Program-made: the position numbers and the translations under genes
NCBI GenBank assembly: GCA_934091015.1
Contig: CAKOKM010000023.1
Coordinates: 1 to 22,173 of the forward strand
Direction: 5' to 3'
DNA from: an uncultured Bacilli bacterium
Lineage (GTDB): Bacteria; Bacillota_I; Bacilli_A; RF39; UBA660
Length of the DNA: 22,173 bases
The notes under the pieces: model-generated
What the model was told of the DNA's origin: nothing
Databases searched by the model: none
Seen by the model: only the letters and a program-made list of their open reading frames with translations
In this document: piece after piece, positions 13,977-22,030 of the stretch
How the letters are laid out: each line of letters opens with the position of its first letter
Numbering within the stretch: position 1 is the stretch's first letter

Positions 13977-14572
13977 TGATTTATCCTAAGGAGTTAGAAG
14001 AATTAATTGAGTATTTTAAAAAGTTACCGGGAATTGGAGAAAAGTCTGCTGAAAGACTTGCAATTTCATTACTTGATTTTTCAGAAGATGATATAAATTT
14101 ATTTACAAAATGTATAATGGATGGAAAGAAGAATTTACATCCTTGTCGTATATGTGGAAATATAACTTCTGGTGATGTATGCTCAGTTTGTGATAATGAT
14201 TATAGAAATAAAAATTTAATATGTGTTGTTGAAGATTTTAAAAGCATATTTGCTTTTGAAAAGATGGGAAAGTATCAAGGAGTATATCATGTTTTAGGTG
14301 GACTTATTTCTCCTATTGATGGTATTGGACCTGATGAACTTAACATTGATAGTTTAATTGCACGTTGTGGTAATGAGGATGTAGAACTTGTAATTGCATT
14401 AAAACCTACAATTGAAGGTGAAACTACAACACAATATATAAAAAAATTGTTAGAAAAAATGAATACGAAAATTTCAAGATTGTCTTATGGATTACCTGTT
14501 GGAACTGAACTTGATTATTTAGATTCATTAACATTAGAAAGGGCATTTGAAGATAGAAAAAATATTGCATAA
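13976..14572 (+). CDS. recR: Recombination protein RecR
   Basis: RecR forms a ring clamp that works with RecF and RecO to load RecA on gapped DNA. The 198 residues show a helix-hairpin-helix LPGIGEKSAERLA (17-29), a four-cysteine zinc finger (Cys57, 60, 69, 72), and a Toprim domain beginning ICVVEDFKSIFAFEKMG (82-98), followed by YHVLGGLISPIDGIGPDEL (104-122). The C-terminal SRLSYGLPVGTELDYLDSLTLERAFEDR is typical. The start codon overlaps the ebfC stop by one base. recF is in the same window, so two of the three RecFOR components are encoded near the origin. Confidence 0.97.
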   Translation: MIYPKELEELIEYFKKLPGIGEKSAERLAISLLDFSEDDINLFTKCIMDGKKNLHPCRICGNITSGDVCSVCDNDYRNKNLICVVEDFKSIFAFEKMGKYQGVYHVLGGLISPIDGIGPDELNIDSLIARCGNEDVELVIALKPTIEGETTTQYIKKLLEKMNTKISRLSYGLPVGTELDYLDSLTLERAFEDRKNIA

Positions 14573-14594
14573 ATTTATTTATAATTAATATAAT
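14565..14594 (+). promoter_or_regulatory. Possible promoter of bofA-like gene
   Basis: A perfect TATAAT (14589-14594) lies 18 bases after TTGCAT (14565-14570), a poor -35 box inside the end of recR. Transcription would start near 14601, so the bofA-like mRNA would have almost no leader. Confidence 0.35.
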
Positions 14595-14608
14595 TTAATG
14601 TGATAAAC

Positions 14609-14788
14609 ATGTTATTAAAATTACTTAAAAAAATTTGTTATTCGTTTTTAATGATTTACAGTTTTGATATAATTCTTAGTGGTTTTAATGTTGTTGTACC
14701 AATTAATTTAATTACTGTTTTGGTTGTCCTTTGTTTAGGATATCCGGGATTAATTATGATTGCTTTATCTTTTCTACTTTTAATGTAG
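14609..14788 (+). CDS. BofA-like small membrane protein (pro-sigma-K processing inhibitor family)
   Basis: A very hydrophobic protein of 59 residues (62 if GTG 14600 is used). It has two predicted membrane segments, and the second half carries the BofA-family pattern VPIN-LITVLVV-LGYPGL. In B. subtilis, BofA sits in the outer forespore membrane and holds the SpoIVFB protease inactive until pro-sigma-K must be cut; its gene also lies just downstream of recR. This version is shorter than the 87-residue Bacillus protein. Neither possible start has a clear ribosome binding site (GTGAT just before ATG 14609 is the best). No sigma-K or SpoIVF gene is in view, so a sporulation role is not shown. Confidence 0.7.
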   Translation: MLLKLLKKICYSFLMIYSFDIILSGFNVVVPINLITVLVVLCLGYPGLIMIALSFLLLM

Positions 14789-14797
14789 ATTTTGAGT

Positions 14798-15505
14798 ATG
14801 AAGGAAGAAAATATTAAATATTTATCTAATGTAATAGATGAGAATAAACTTTCTCATGCTTTTTTAGTTGAATCAAATAATTATGAAGATGTTAAGAATA
14901 GTGTTTTTAAATTGTTTTTAGAAAAGAAAATGATATTTAACATTGATGATATTGAGAATAATATTTCAGTTAGAATTTTAAGACCTATTGATAATTTAAT
15001 TGATAAAGATCAAATATTGAATTTACAAGAATTTTTGGCTACTATGTCTTTTGATGGGTATTACAAATTATTTTTTATTTTGAATGCAGGCTTAATGAAT
15101 GAACAATCTGTTAATAAATTATTAAAAGTATTGGAAGAACCTAATGAAAAAGTTGTTGGTTTTTTAATTAGTGATAATGCAAATGAATTATTACCAACTT
15201 TAATTAGTAGATGTCAAGTATTAAAAAATGATTTAGATGCTAGCAACGTTGTTGTTGATGAAGATATTTTTAATAATTTATGTAAATTTAAAAATTTTAC
15301 CTTTGAAGATTATATTAAATTTAAGGTTGCTGTTACAAAATTAGATAAAGTTGCACTAAATAATTTATTTATGAAATATTTAGTATATTTAAATAATGTT
15401 AATGATATTTTTTATTTGAAGGTAAATGATTTTTTAAATAATTTAAGATATAATATAAATGTTGATTTAGCACTTGATAAACTATATTTTGAGAGTTTAG
15501 AATAA
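14798..15505 (+). CDS. holB: DNA polymerase III subunit delta' (clamp loader)
   Basis: Delta' is the stator subunit of the clamp loader, beside DnaX and delta. Family traits in the 235 residues are LSHAFLVE near the N-terminus, KVLEEPNEKVVGFLI and the SRC motif in LLPTLISRCQVL, which supplies the arginine finger to a neighbouring ATP site. There is no Walker A motif (the LVESNN position lacks GxxGxGK), as expected for the non-ATP-binding subunit. It is much shorter than the B. subtilis protein (about 330), with a reduced C-terminal collar and no zinc finger. Start is uncertain: ATG 14798 is chosen, with TTG 14792 as an alternative; neither has a good ribosome binding site. It precedes ricT as in Bacillus. 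Confidence 0.85.
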   Translation: MKEENIKYLSNVIDENKLSHAFLVESNNYEDVKNSVFKLFLEKKMIFNIDDIENNISVRILRPIDNLIDKDQILNLQEFLATMSFDGYYKLFFILNAGLMNEQSVNKLLKVLEEPNEKVVGFLISDNANELLPTLISRCQVLKNDLDASNVVVDEDIFNNLCKFKNFTFEDYIKFKVAVTKLDKVALNNLFMKYLVYLNNVNDIFYLKVNDFLNNLRYNINVDLALDKLYFESLE

Positions 15506-15532
15506 ATTTTTGTTTTGAAAGGAGTGATAAAA

Positions 15533-16309
15533 ATGGTTGTTGGTGTAAAATTTAAGGATACTGATAAATGCGTTTATTTTGATTCAAATGGAATTGAATT
15601 AAAAAAGGATGATTATGTAATTGTTCAATCTGATAATGGTACTTTATTTGGAAAGGTATTTAATATAAATAGTGAAGAAAATTATAGTGATATAAAAAAT
15701 GTTGTTAGAGTTGCTAGTAAAAAGGATTATGATATATATTTAAAGAATTTAGCTGATGCTAAAGAGGCACTTAATTTTGCTAAGGCTTCTGCTAAAAATT
15801 TAGGATTAAAAATGCAGTTTGTTGATTCAATTTTTAATTTTGATCGTACTCAATTATTAATTAATTTTGTATCTGATGAAAGAATTGATTTTAGAGATTT
15901 GGTAAAAATACTTGCAGGAAAATATAAAACTAGAATTGAATTACATCAAATTGGTATTAGAGATAAGGCAAGAAAAATATCTGGTTTAGGTCCTTGTGGT
16001 AGACCATTGTGTTGTGGTAGTTTTTTAAATGAACTTGAAGCAGTTGGTATTAATATGGCTAAAAATCAAAATATTGCATTAAATCCCTCTAAAATAAATG
16101 GAGCATGTGGTAGATTATTGTGTTGTTTAGCATATGAAGATGAAAATTATAGTTATTATAGAAGCTTACTTCCTAAAATCGGTAGTGAAGTTACTTATGA
16201 TGGAAAAAAATATAAAGTTTTAAATGTTAATGTTTTGAAAATGTCATATGTAATCAATGTTGATGGTGAATTAAAAGAAATTGTAGTTGATAATTATGAA
16301 AGAAATTAA
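15533..16309 (+). CDS. ricT: PSP1-domain protein RicT (YaaT)
   Basis: YaaT/RicT is part of the Y-complex (RicT-RicA-RicF), which carries iron-sulphur clusters and directs RNase Y cutting of certain mRNAs in B. subtilis, affecting sporulation, competence and biofilm formation. The 258 residues show the PSP1 domain with two cysteine motifs, GPCGRPLCC (153-161) and GACGRLLCC (190-198), that ligate the clusters. AAAGGAG lies eight bases before ATG 15533; the in-frame TTG upstream lies inside that site. It directly follows holB as in Bacillus and overlaps the next gene by 14 bases. The partners RicA and RicF are not in the window. Confidence 0.93.
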   Translation: MVVGVKFKDTDKCVYFDSNGIELKKDDYVIVQSDNGTLFGKVFNINSEENYSDIKNVVRVASKKDYDIYLKNLADAKEALNFAKASAKNLGLKMQFVDSIFNFDRTQLLINFVSDERIDFRDLVKILAGKYKTRIELHQIGIRDKARKISGLGPCGRPLCCGSFLNELEAVGINMAKNQNIALNPSKINGACGRLLCCLAYEDENYSYYRSLLPKIGSEVTYDGKKYKVLNVNVLKMSYVINVDGELKEIVVDNYERN

Positions 16310-16979
16310 TGATTTATACGATTATGGTTATAAAATAGTACAAAATTCGGATTATTTTAAGTTTTCTTTAGATTCAATGTTACTTGCCAAATTTGTCAAT
16401 ATTAATATGTCAGATAGCAAATTACTTGATTTTTGTACTGGCAACTGTCCAGTTCCTATCATTTTATCAAATTCAATTAAAAATATAGTGGCGTTTGAAG
16501 TGCAAAAGGAAATATACGAACTTGGTGATGAATCTTTAAAATTAAATAGTATTAATAATGTGAAATTAATTAATGATGATATTAAAAATATTGGTAATTA
16601 TTATGATGCTGGTTATTTTGATATTATTACTTGCAATCCGCCTTATTTTAAAGTGAATAATTCTTCTAAAACAAATGATAATAGTGTTAAAGCAATTGCT
16701 AGACATGAAATACTCATTAAATTAGAAGATATTGTTTCTCTTGCTTATAAATATTTAAGAGATAAAGGTAAACTTTATATTGTTTATCGTCCTGATAGAT
16801 TAATGGAACTTCTTAAGTTATTTGATAAATATAAGTTTGGGATTAAGAAATTACAATGTTGTTATAATAATAGTGATAGTTTATCATCGATGATTTTAGT
16901 TGAGGCAATGAAAAATGGTCAAGATGATTTAAAAATATTGGCGCCATTTTATACAGAAAATTATAGGAGGCATGAATGA
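16296..16979 (+). CDS. TrmN6/YabB-family N6-adenine methyltransferase
   Basis: This is a class I S-adenosylmethionine-dependent methyltransferase of 227 residues. The SAM-binding motif is at LLDFCTGNCPVP (43-54), normally D-x-G-T/C-G, and the catalytic NPPY at 114-117 marks an N6-adenine methylase. The opening NDLYDYGYKIVQNSDYFKFSLDSMLLAKF matches YabB/TrmNF, whose E. coli member (YfiC/TrmN6) methylates A37 of tRNA-Val. It overlaps ricT by 14 bases and pth by four (ATGA). In Bacillus yabA lies between yaaT and yabB; here it is absent. The exact RNA substrate cannot be read from sequence. Confidence 0.88.
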   Translation: MKEINDLYDYGYKIVQNSDYFKFSLDSMLLAKFVNINMSDSKLLDFCTGNCPVPIILSNSIKNIVAFEVQKEIYELGDESLKLNSINNVKLINDDIKNIGNYYDAGYFDIITCNPPYFKVNNSSKTNDNSVKAIARHEILIKLEDIVSLAYKYLRDKGKLYIVYRPDRLMELLKLFDKYKFGIKKLQCCYNNSDSLSSMILVEAMKNGQDDLKILAPFYTENYRRHE

Positions 16980-17509
16980 AATTAATTGTTGGACTTGGTA
17001 ATCCAGGTAAAGAATATGAAAACACTAGACATAATATTGGCTTTTGGGCATTAGATAATTATTTAGGCTGTGTTTATTTTAAGCATGAAAAATTAGCCGA
17101 TGTTTATAAAGATAATTCGGTTATATATATTAAACCTAATACTTTTATGAATTTATCGGGAGAAGCAGTTAAATATTATTTGAACTATTTTAAAATAGAT
17201 AAAAAAGATTTATTAGTTATTCAAGATGATCTTGATTTACCTTTAGGAAAAATAAGAGTTAAAAATAATAGTTCTGCTGGTGGTCATAATGGGATTAAAA
17301 GTATTATTAAGGAAATTGGTAGTAATGAATTTTTAAGATTAAAAGTTGGTATTTCTAAAAGTAGTAATGATATTGTAGATTATGTATTAGGAAAATTTTC
17401 TATGGAAGAAAGAGAAGTTTTAGATAATTCTTGTAATGTGATTAATAACATAATAAATGATTTTATTAATGATGTTGATATAGAAAAATTAAAAAGTAGG
17501 TATAATTAA
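16976..17509 (+). CDS. pth: Peptidyl-tRNA hydrolase
   Basis: Pth frees tRNA from peptidyl-tRNA released by stalled ribosomes. The 177 residues contain the family motif GLGNPGKEYENTRHNIGF (6-23) with catalytic His19, the substrate-contact Asn59 in NTFMNLSG, Asp84 in QDDLDLPLG (83-91) and SAGGHNGIKSI. AGGAGG lies five bases before the ATG, the best ribosome binding site in this cluster. It overlaps yabB by four bases and mfd begins one base after its stop. In B. subtilis the same pth (spoVC)-mfd-spoVT order occurs with the small gene fin between pth and mfd; fin is missing here. Confidence 0.97.
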   Translation: MKLIVGLGNPGKEYENTRHNIGFWALDNYLGCVYFKHEKLADVYKDNSVIYIKPNTFMNLSGEAVKYYLNYFKIDKKDLLVIQDDLDLPLGKIRVKNNSSAGGHNGIKSIIKEIGSNEFLRLKVGISKSSNDIVDYVLGKFSMEEREVLDNSCNVINNIINDFINDVDIEKLKSRYN

Positions 17510-17510
17510 A

Positions 17511-20500
17511 ATGGATTTTTTAGATAAAATATTTGATGAATTTAATAATAATTCTATTTCAGGATTAACTGATGATTTAAAAGGATTATATATTAAATAT
17601 TTATGTAATAAATTTAAGAAAAATGTAATTGTTGTAACTAATTCTTTATATCAGGCAACCAATTATTATAATTTAATCAATAACTATTTTGAAAATAGTT
17701 ACTTTTTTCCAATGGATGATTTTATAACTACTGTTCTTACGACTTCTTCTCCTGATTTAATGGTTAAAAGATTAGAAACTTTATCTTTAATAAGTAAAAA
17801 TATTGAAAATAAGATTGTTGTAACTAATTTAGAAGGATTTTTAAAGTTTGTTCCTAAAAAAGATAATATTGTAAATCAGGATATTGTTATTAAAATAAAT
17901 GATAATTTTAAACGTACTGATTTAGAAGATAAATTATTTCAATATGGTTATAATAAGACAAGTATAGTTACTTCAACTGGAGAATATTCTGTTAGAGGAT
18001 TTATAATTGATTTATTTCCGTATAATTATGATAAACCAATTAGAATTGAATTTTTTGGTGATGAAATAGATAGTATTAAAAAGTTTGATGAAGAATCTCA
18101 GCTATCTATAGAAAATATTAGTGGTGTTACTATTAAGCCTTATAGGGAAAATGATTTAGAATCTGATTCAACTTTATATGATATTTTAGACAATCCAATA
18201 GTTGTTAAAATAGATTCTGATAATATTAAAAAATCTTATCTTGAATTACAAAATCAAATTCTTGAGTATAAAGAATCTAATAATATTGATATTAATCATA
18301 AATATATGGCAAATTTAGAAGATATTTATATTAAAGATGAATATGAACTTAATAATTTTGATAATAGTAAAAGTTTGAAGGTTAATTCTCAATCAATAGA
18401 TAATTTTAATTCTAATTTAGAAAATTTACAATTTTTTATTAATCATCGTAAAAATAGCATGATTACGTTTTTGGCAATAAATTCTAAGGGATTAAAAGAA
18501 ACTTTAAGTAATTTATTTGATGTGCGTACTGATAAAAATTATTTTCCGGGAAATATTTATTTTTTAGATTATAAGATAAATCATGGTTTTGTTTTTGATA
18601 AATATATTGTTATTTCGGAAAATGATATAATTGGTAGTAATTTTAGTGCTTCTTATTATAATCCGATTAAGATAGGTCGGAAGATTAAAGATTTTAGCGA
18701 TATTAAACCTGGTGATTATGTTGTTCATAGAGCACATGGTATTGGAATTTATGGTGGTGTTGTTAATTTAGTTAAAAATGGTTTTAATAAAGACTATATA
18801 GTTATAAAGTATGCAGGTAATGACAAGGTATATATTCCTGTTGAAAAGATTAGTTCTATTTATAAATATGCTGATGCTGGTAGTGGGAATCAAAAAATAA
18901 ATTCATTAAATTCTTTGTCTTGGGCTAAAGCTAAAAGAAGGGTTCAAAGTAAAATTAAAGATATTTCTGATGAACTTATTAGGCTTTATTCAGAAAGAAA
19001 GAAAATTACTAGTCCTGTATTTAAAGAAATGCCGGAAGAAGTTATGTTTGCTAGTGATTTTGAATATGTGGAGACTTCTGATCAGTTAAGATGTATTAAT
19101 GAAGTATTAAATGATTTAGCTAGTAAGAAACCAATGGACAGATTGCTTTGCGGTGATGTAGGTTTTGGTAAGACTGAAGTTGCATTTAGAGGAATTTTTA
19201 GAACTGTTATTAATGGATATCAAGCAGCTTATTTATGTCCAACTACGATTTTATCTAAACAACAATATGAAAATGCTTTAAAGAGATTTAGGAATTTTCC
19301 AATTAGAATTGAAATTGTTAATAGATTTACTAGTCTTGGTGATTTTAAAAGAATTACTAAGGACTTAGAGGATGGTAAAGTAGATATTTTATTTGGAACT
19401 CATAAATTATTTAATGAAAATATAAAATTTAAAAAATTGGGATTGCTTGTTGTAGATGAGGAACAACGATTTGGTGTTAGTCAAAAAGAAAAAATTAAGG
19501 AAATGTGTACAAACATTAATGTACTAACTTTGTCAGCAACTCCGATTCCGAGAACTTTAAAAATGGCGATGAGTGGGCTTAGAGATTTATCAATTTTAGA
19601 TACTGCACCTGTGGATAGATATCCTATTCAAACTTATGTGGCTCAGGATAATGATTTCTTAGTTAAAGAAGCTATTTATAAAGAATTAAGCCGTAAGGGA
19701 CAAGTTTACTACTTATTTAATAATGTTGAAAAGATAGAAGATGAAGTAAATAAAATACAAGGAATGGTACCGGAAGCACGTATATGTTTTGCTCATGGTA
19801 AGATGGATAAATCTCATTTAGAAAAAATAATTGACGATTTTGTTAATTATAAATTTGATATTTTAGTTTGTACTACAATAATTGAAACTGGTATTGATAT
19901 TTCTAATGTTAATACTTTAATAATAAAAGATGCTCAAAATTTTGGTTTAAGTCAGTTATATCAAATTCGTGGTAGAGTTGGAAGAACAAATAAGATTGCT
20001 TATGCTTATTTACTTTATAATAATAGTAAGATTATAAGTGAGGTTGCTGAAAAGAGATTAAATGCGATTAAAGAATTTACAGAACTTGGTAGTGGCTATA
20101 AAATCGCTATGAGAGATTTATCTATTAGAGGTGCTGGAGATTTACTTGGTAGTGAACAGGCTGGTTTTATAGAAACTGTTGGTATTGATTTATTTACTAA
20201 AATGGTGGAGGAAGCTGTTTCAGAAATAAATGGTAATCCGATAAAAGAAGATGACAGTGATAAATCATTGATTGATGTAAATACTCATATTGATGAAGAT
20301 TATGTTCAAGATGAAAGCGTAAGAATTGAAATTCATCAATTAATTAATTCGATTTCAGATAAAGAAAGTTTATTAAAAGTTAAAAGTGAATTAGAGGATC
20401 GTTTTGGCAAGTTAGATGAAAAGATAATTATTTATATGTATGAAGAATGGTTTGAAAAATTAGCTATGAAATTAAACATTAATAAAGTTGTTCAAAATAA

Positions 20501-20711
20501 AAATTTTGTTGAATTATATATTCCTAGTGATATTTCTAATAAAGTTAATGGAGAAAAACTATTTATGGTTTTATATAGTATTAATCCTAAGTTAAGTTTA
20601 AGATACTTTAATAAAGAGATAATTATTAAACTTAATTTAATTAATTTAGATAAGCATTATGTTTATTATTTTGTGCCAGTTTTAGAAGAAATAATTAATG
20701 AGGTAGAATAA
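17511..20711 (+). CDS. mfd: Transcription-repair coupling factor Mfd
   Basis: Mfd removes RNA polymerase stalled at lesions and recruits UvrA. The 1066 residues are about 100 shorter than B. subtilis Mfd, mainly in the N-terminal UvrB-like part (to about 350), whose YSVRGFIIDLFP (159-170) is recognisable. The RNA-polymerase-interacting CarD-like domain begins at IKPGDYVVHRAHGIG (398-412). The RecG-like translocase has GDVGFGKTE (548-556), DEEQRFG (649-655), SATPIPRT (675-682), TTIIETGID (788-796) and QIRGRVGRT (818-826). A TRCF domain ends the protein. AGTAGG ten bases upstream is a modest ribosome binding site. A near-perfect Noc-type site lies within the coding sequence (18540-18555). Confidence 0.97.
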   Translation: MDFLDKIFDEFNNNSISGLTDDLKGLYIKYLCNKFKKNVIVVTNSLYQATNYYNLINNYFENSYFFPMDDFITTVLTTSSPDLMVKRLETLSLISKNIENKIVVTNLEGFLKFVPKKDNIVNQDIVIKINDNFKRTDLEDKLFQYGYNKTSIVTSTGEYSVRGFIIDLFPYNYDKPIRIEFFGDEIDSIKKFDEESQLSIENISGVTIKPYRENDLESDSTLYDILDNPIVVKIDSDNIKKSYLELQNQILEYKESNNIDINHKYMANLEDIYIKDEYELNNFDNSKSLKVNSQSIDNFNSNLENLQFFINHRKNSMITFLAINSKGLKETLSNLFDVRTDKNYFPGNIYFLDYKINHGFVFDKYIVISENDIIGSNFSASYYNPIKIGRKIKDFSDIKPGDYVVHRAHGIGIYGGVVNLVKNGFNKDYIVIKYAGNDKVYIPVEKISSIYKYADAGSGNQKINSLNSLSWAKAKRRVQSKIKDISDELIRLYSERKKITSPVFKEMPEEVMFASDFEYVETSDQLRCINEVLNDLASKKPMDRLLCGDVGFGKTEVAFRGIFRTVINGYQAAYLCPTTILSKQQYENALKRFRNFPIRIEIVNRFTSLGDFKRITKDLEDGKVDILFGTHKLFNENIKFKKLGLLVVDEEQRFGVSQKEKIKEMCTNINVLTLSATPIPRTLKMAMSGLRDLSILDTAPVDRYPIQTYVAQDNDFLVKEAIYKELSRKGQVYYLFNNVEKIEDEVNKIQGMVPEARICFAHGKMDKSHLEKIIDDFVNYKFDILVCTTIIETGIDISNVNTLIIKDAQNFGLSQLYQIRGRVGRTNKIAYAYLLYNNSKIISEVAEKRLNAIKEFTELGSGYKIAMRDLSIRGAGDLLGSEQAGFIETVGIDLFTKMVEEAVSEINGNPIKEDDSDKSLIDVNTHIDEDYVQDESVRIEIHQLINSISDKESLLKVKSELEDRFGKLDEKIIIYMYEEWFEKLAMKLNINKVVQNKNFVELYIPSDISNKVNGEKLFMVLYSINPKLSLRYFNKEIIIKLNLINLDKHYVYYFVPVLEEIINEVE
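18540..18555. promoter_or_regulatory. Noc-type site inside mfd (one mismatch)
   Basis: TATTTTCCGGGAAATA differs from the 16-base Noc-binding sequence by one base. It encodes the Mfd residues around YFPGNIY. A single in-gene site away from the array fits the scattered distribution known for Noc sites in B. subtilis. Confidence 0.5.
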
Positions 20712-20732
20712 AATTTTAAAATTATTGCAAAC

Positions 20733-20738
20733 TATAAT
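20733..20738 (+). promoter_or_regulatory. Possible -10 box of the spoVT-like gene
   Basis: A perfect TATAAT in the mfd-spoVT gap. No -35 match lies at the right distance. Transcription would begin near 20744, leaving about five bases before GTG 20750. Confidence 0.35.
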
Positions 20739-20749
20739 TAGTGGTTTAT

Positions 20750-21163
20750 GTGAATAATGAATATGTAAGAAAAATAGATGAATTAGGTAGAATTGTTGTG
20801 CCTAAAGAATTAAGAAATAATCTTAAAATACAAGATAATGAGAATGTACTTATAACGCAAAAAGATGACAATATTTGTATTTCTAAATATTCTTATTTGG
20901 AAAATTACAGTAAATTTTTAAATGATATTTGTACACTTTTTAATTTGATATATGGATATGAATTTGTGATTAAAGATAAAGATAATGTTATATATTCTAA
21001 TTATAATAATAGTATTAAAATTAGTTTGGATAGTCCAATTATTGTTAATTCGGTAAACATTGGTGTGATTTCTATTTATGGAGATAATGTTACTTTGACT
21101 GATGTTAAACTTATATCTGGTATTATTTCAATTTATTTTACGTATATAAATGTTAAAGGTTAG
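20750..21163 (+). CDS. SpoVT/AbrB-type transcription regulator
   Basis: The N-terminal half (VRKIDELGRIVVPKELRNNLKI) is a SpoVT/AbrB swapped-hairpin DNA-binding domain. The remaining 85 or so residues (YSYLENYSKFLNDICTLFNLIYGYEFVIKD... to VKLISGIISIYFTYI) resemble a shortened GAF-like domain, as in SpoVT rather than AbrB. With GTG 20750 it has 137 residues against 178 in B. subtilis SpoVT; GTG 20741 is an alternative. The pth-mfd-spoVT order is that of Bacillus, where SpoVT is a forespore sigma-G-dependent regulator. Here a TATAAT (20733-20738) lies about 12 bases before the start, so the leader is very short. A hairpin terminator follows directly. Its regulon is unknown. Confidence 0.8.
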   Translation: MNNEYVRKIDELGRIVVPKELRNNLKIQDNENVLITQKDDNICISKYSYLENYSKFLNDICTLFNLIYGYEFVIKDKDNVIYSNYNNSIKISLDSPIIVNSVNIGVISIYGDNVTLTDVKLISGIISIYFTYINVKG

Positions 21164-21190
21164 GTAAATGTTTGTATTTACCTTTTCTTT
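21162..21190 (+). terminator. Terminator after the spoVT-like gene
   Basis: AGGTAAAT (21162-21169) pairs perfectly with ATTTACCT (21176-21183) around a six-base loop, followed by TTTCTTTT. The stop codon overlaps the left arm. Confidence 0.8.
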
Positions 21191-21201
21191 TGTGCTATTA
21201 T
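21172..21201 (+). promoter_or_regulatory. Probable tatD promoter
   Basis: TTGTAT (21172-21177), an 18-base spacer, and TATTAT (21196-21201) with a TGC extension. The -35 box lies in the loop and arm of the preceding terminator. Confidence 0.5.
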
Positions 21202-21222
21202 CTTTGGTAGGGAGATGTTCTT

Positions 21223-21969
21223 ATGTTTACTGATACTCATTGTCATATTTTATTTGATAAATTTTATGATCCTATGAATGTGATTAATAATTTAGGAAGA
21301 GATAATATTCGAAGAATTATTATTAATGGATTTAATATTAAGTCTAATTGTGAAGTTATGGATCTGATTAATAATAAAAATGTTTATGGTGCTCTTGGAA
21401 TTCATCCTGATAATATATTTGATTTTAATGATGTTGCTAAAAAATTTATTAATGAAAATATTAATAATAAAAAGATAATTGCTATTGGAGAAATTGGATT
21501 AGATTATTTTCATAATAAGGAAAATAAAAAGGAACAATTAGAAATGCTTGATTATTTTCTTGGGTTAGCTGAAAAAAATAATTTGCCGGTAATAATTCAT
21601 TCTAGAGAAGCGACTGGTGATTTACTTGAATTATTAAAGAAACATAAATGCAAAGGAATTATACATTGTTTTTCTGGAAGTTTGGAAACGGCAAGAGAAT
21701 ATATAAAGCTTGGATATAAACTTGGAATTGGTGGTGTGTTATCTTTTAAAAATTGCAATTTAAAAGATGTATTAAAGGAAATAGATTTATGTCATATTTT
21801 ACTTGAAACTGATAGTCCTTATTTGTCACCTGTTCCACTTAGAGGATTACCTAATGAACCGGTGAATCTTAATATAATTGCTGATTATTTATGTTCAATT
21901 TATAATGTTTCGTTAAATGAACTTGCAAATGCACTAGAAGATAATTTTAATGATGTTTTTAATATATAG
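21223..21969 (+). CDS. tatD: TatD family metal-dependent hydrolase (DNase)
   Basis: TatD proteins are metal-dependent 3'-5' DNases with a TIM-barrel amidohydrolase fold, linked to DNA repair and degradation of damaged DNA. The 248 residues show every metal-site motif: DTHCH with His6 and His8, GIHP (59-62), GEIGLDY with Glu90, IIHSR with His126, IHCFSG with His148 and ETDSPYL with Asp197. GGGAG precedes the ATG by about ten bases. In B. subtilis the homologue yabD also lies in this neighbourhood, but upstream of the pth-mfd block. It has its own promoter and a terminator, so it appears to be a single-gene unit. Confidence 0.95.
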   Translation: MFTDTHCHILFDKFYDPMNVINNLGRDNIRRIIINGFNIKSNCEVMDLINNKNVYGALGIHPDNIFDFNDVAKKFINENINNKKIIAIGEIGLDYFHNKENKKEQLEMLDYFLGLAEKNNLPVIIHSREATGDLLELLKKHKCKGIIHCFSGSLETAREYIKLGYKLGIGGVLSFKNCNLKDVLKEIDLCHILLETDSPYLSPVPLRGLPNEPVNLNIIADYLCSIYNVSLNELANALEDNFNDVFNI

Positions 21970-21991
21970 TCCTATTTTATGGACTTTTTTT
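21968..21991 (+). terminator. Terminator after tatD
   Basis: AGTCC (21968-21972) pairs with GGACT (21981-21985) around an eight-base loop, and T residues continue to 21991. It overlaps the tatD stop codon. Confidence 0.7.
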
Positions 21992-22030
21992 AATTCTTTT
22001 GTTATTATTTATTTAAGGTAGTGATATAAT

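Noticed and set aside
16843..17025. A 60-codon open frame on the minus strand across the yabB-pth junction
   Set aside because: It overlaps two well-supported genes, including the pth catalytic motif region.
22025..22030. TATAAT directly before the last open frame, taken as its promoter
   Set aside because: Transcription would start inside the coding sequence and cut off the membrane segment, while a good ribosome binding site supports TTG 22031. The box is either accidental or serves something beyond the window.
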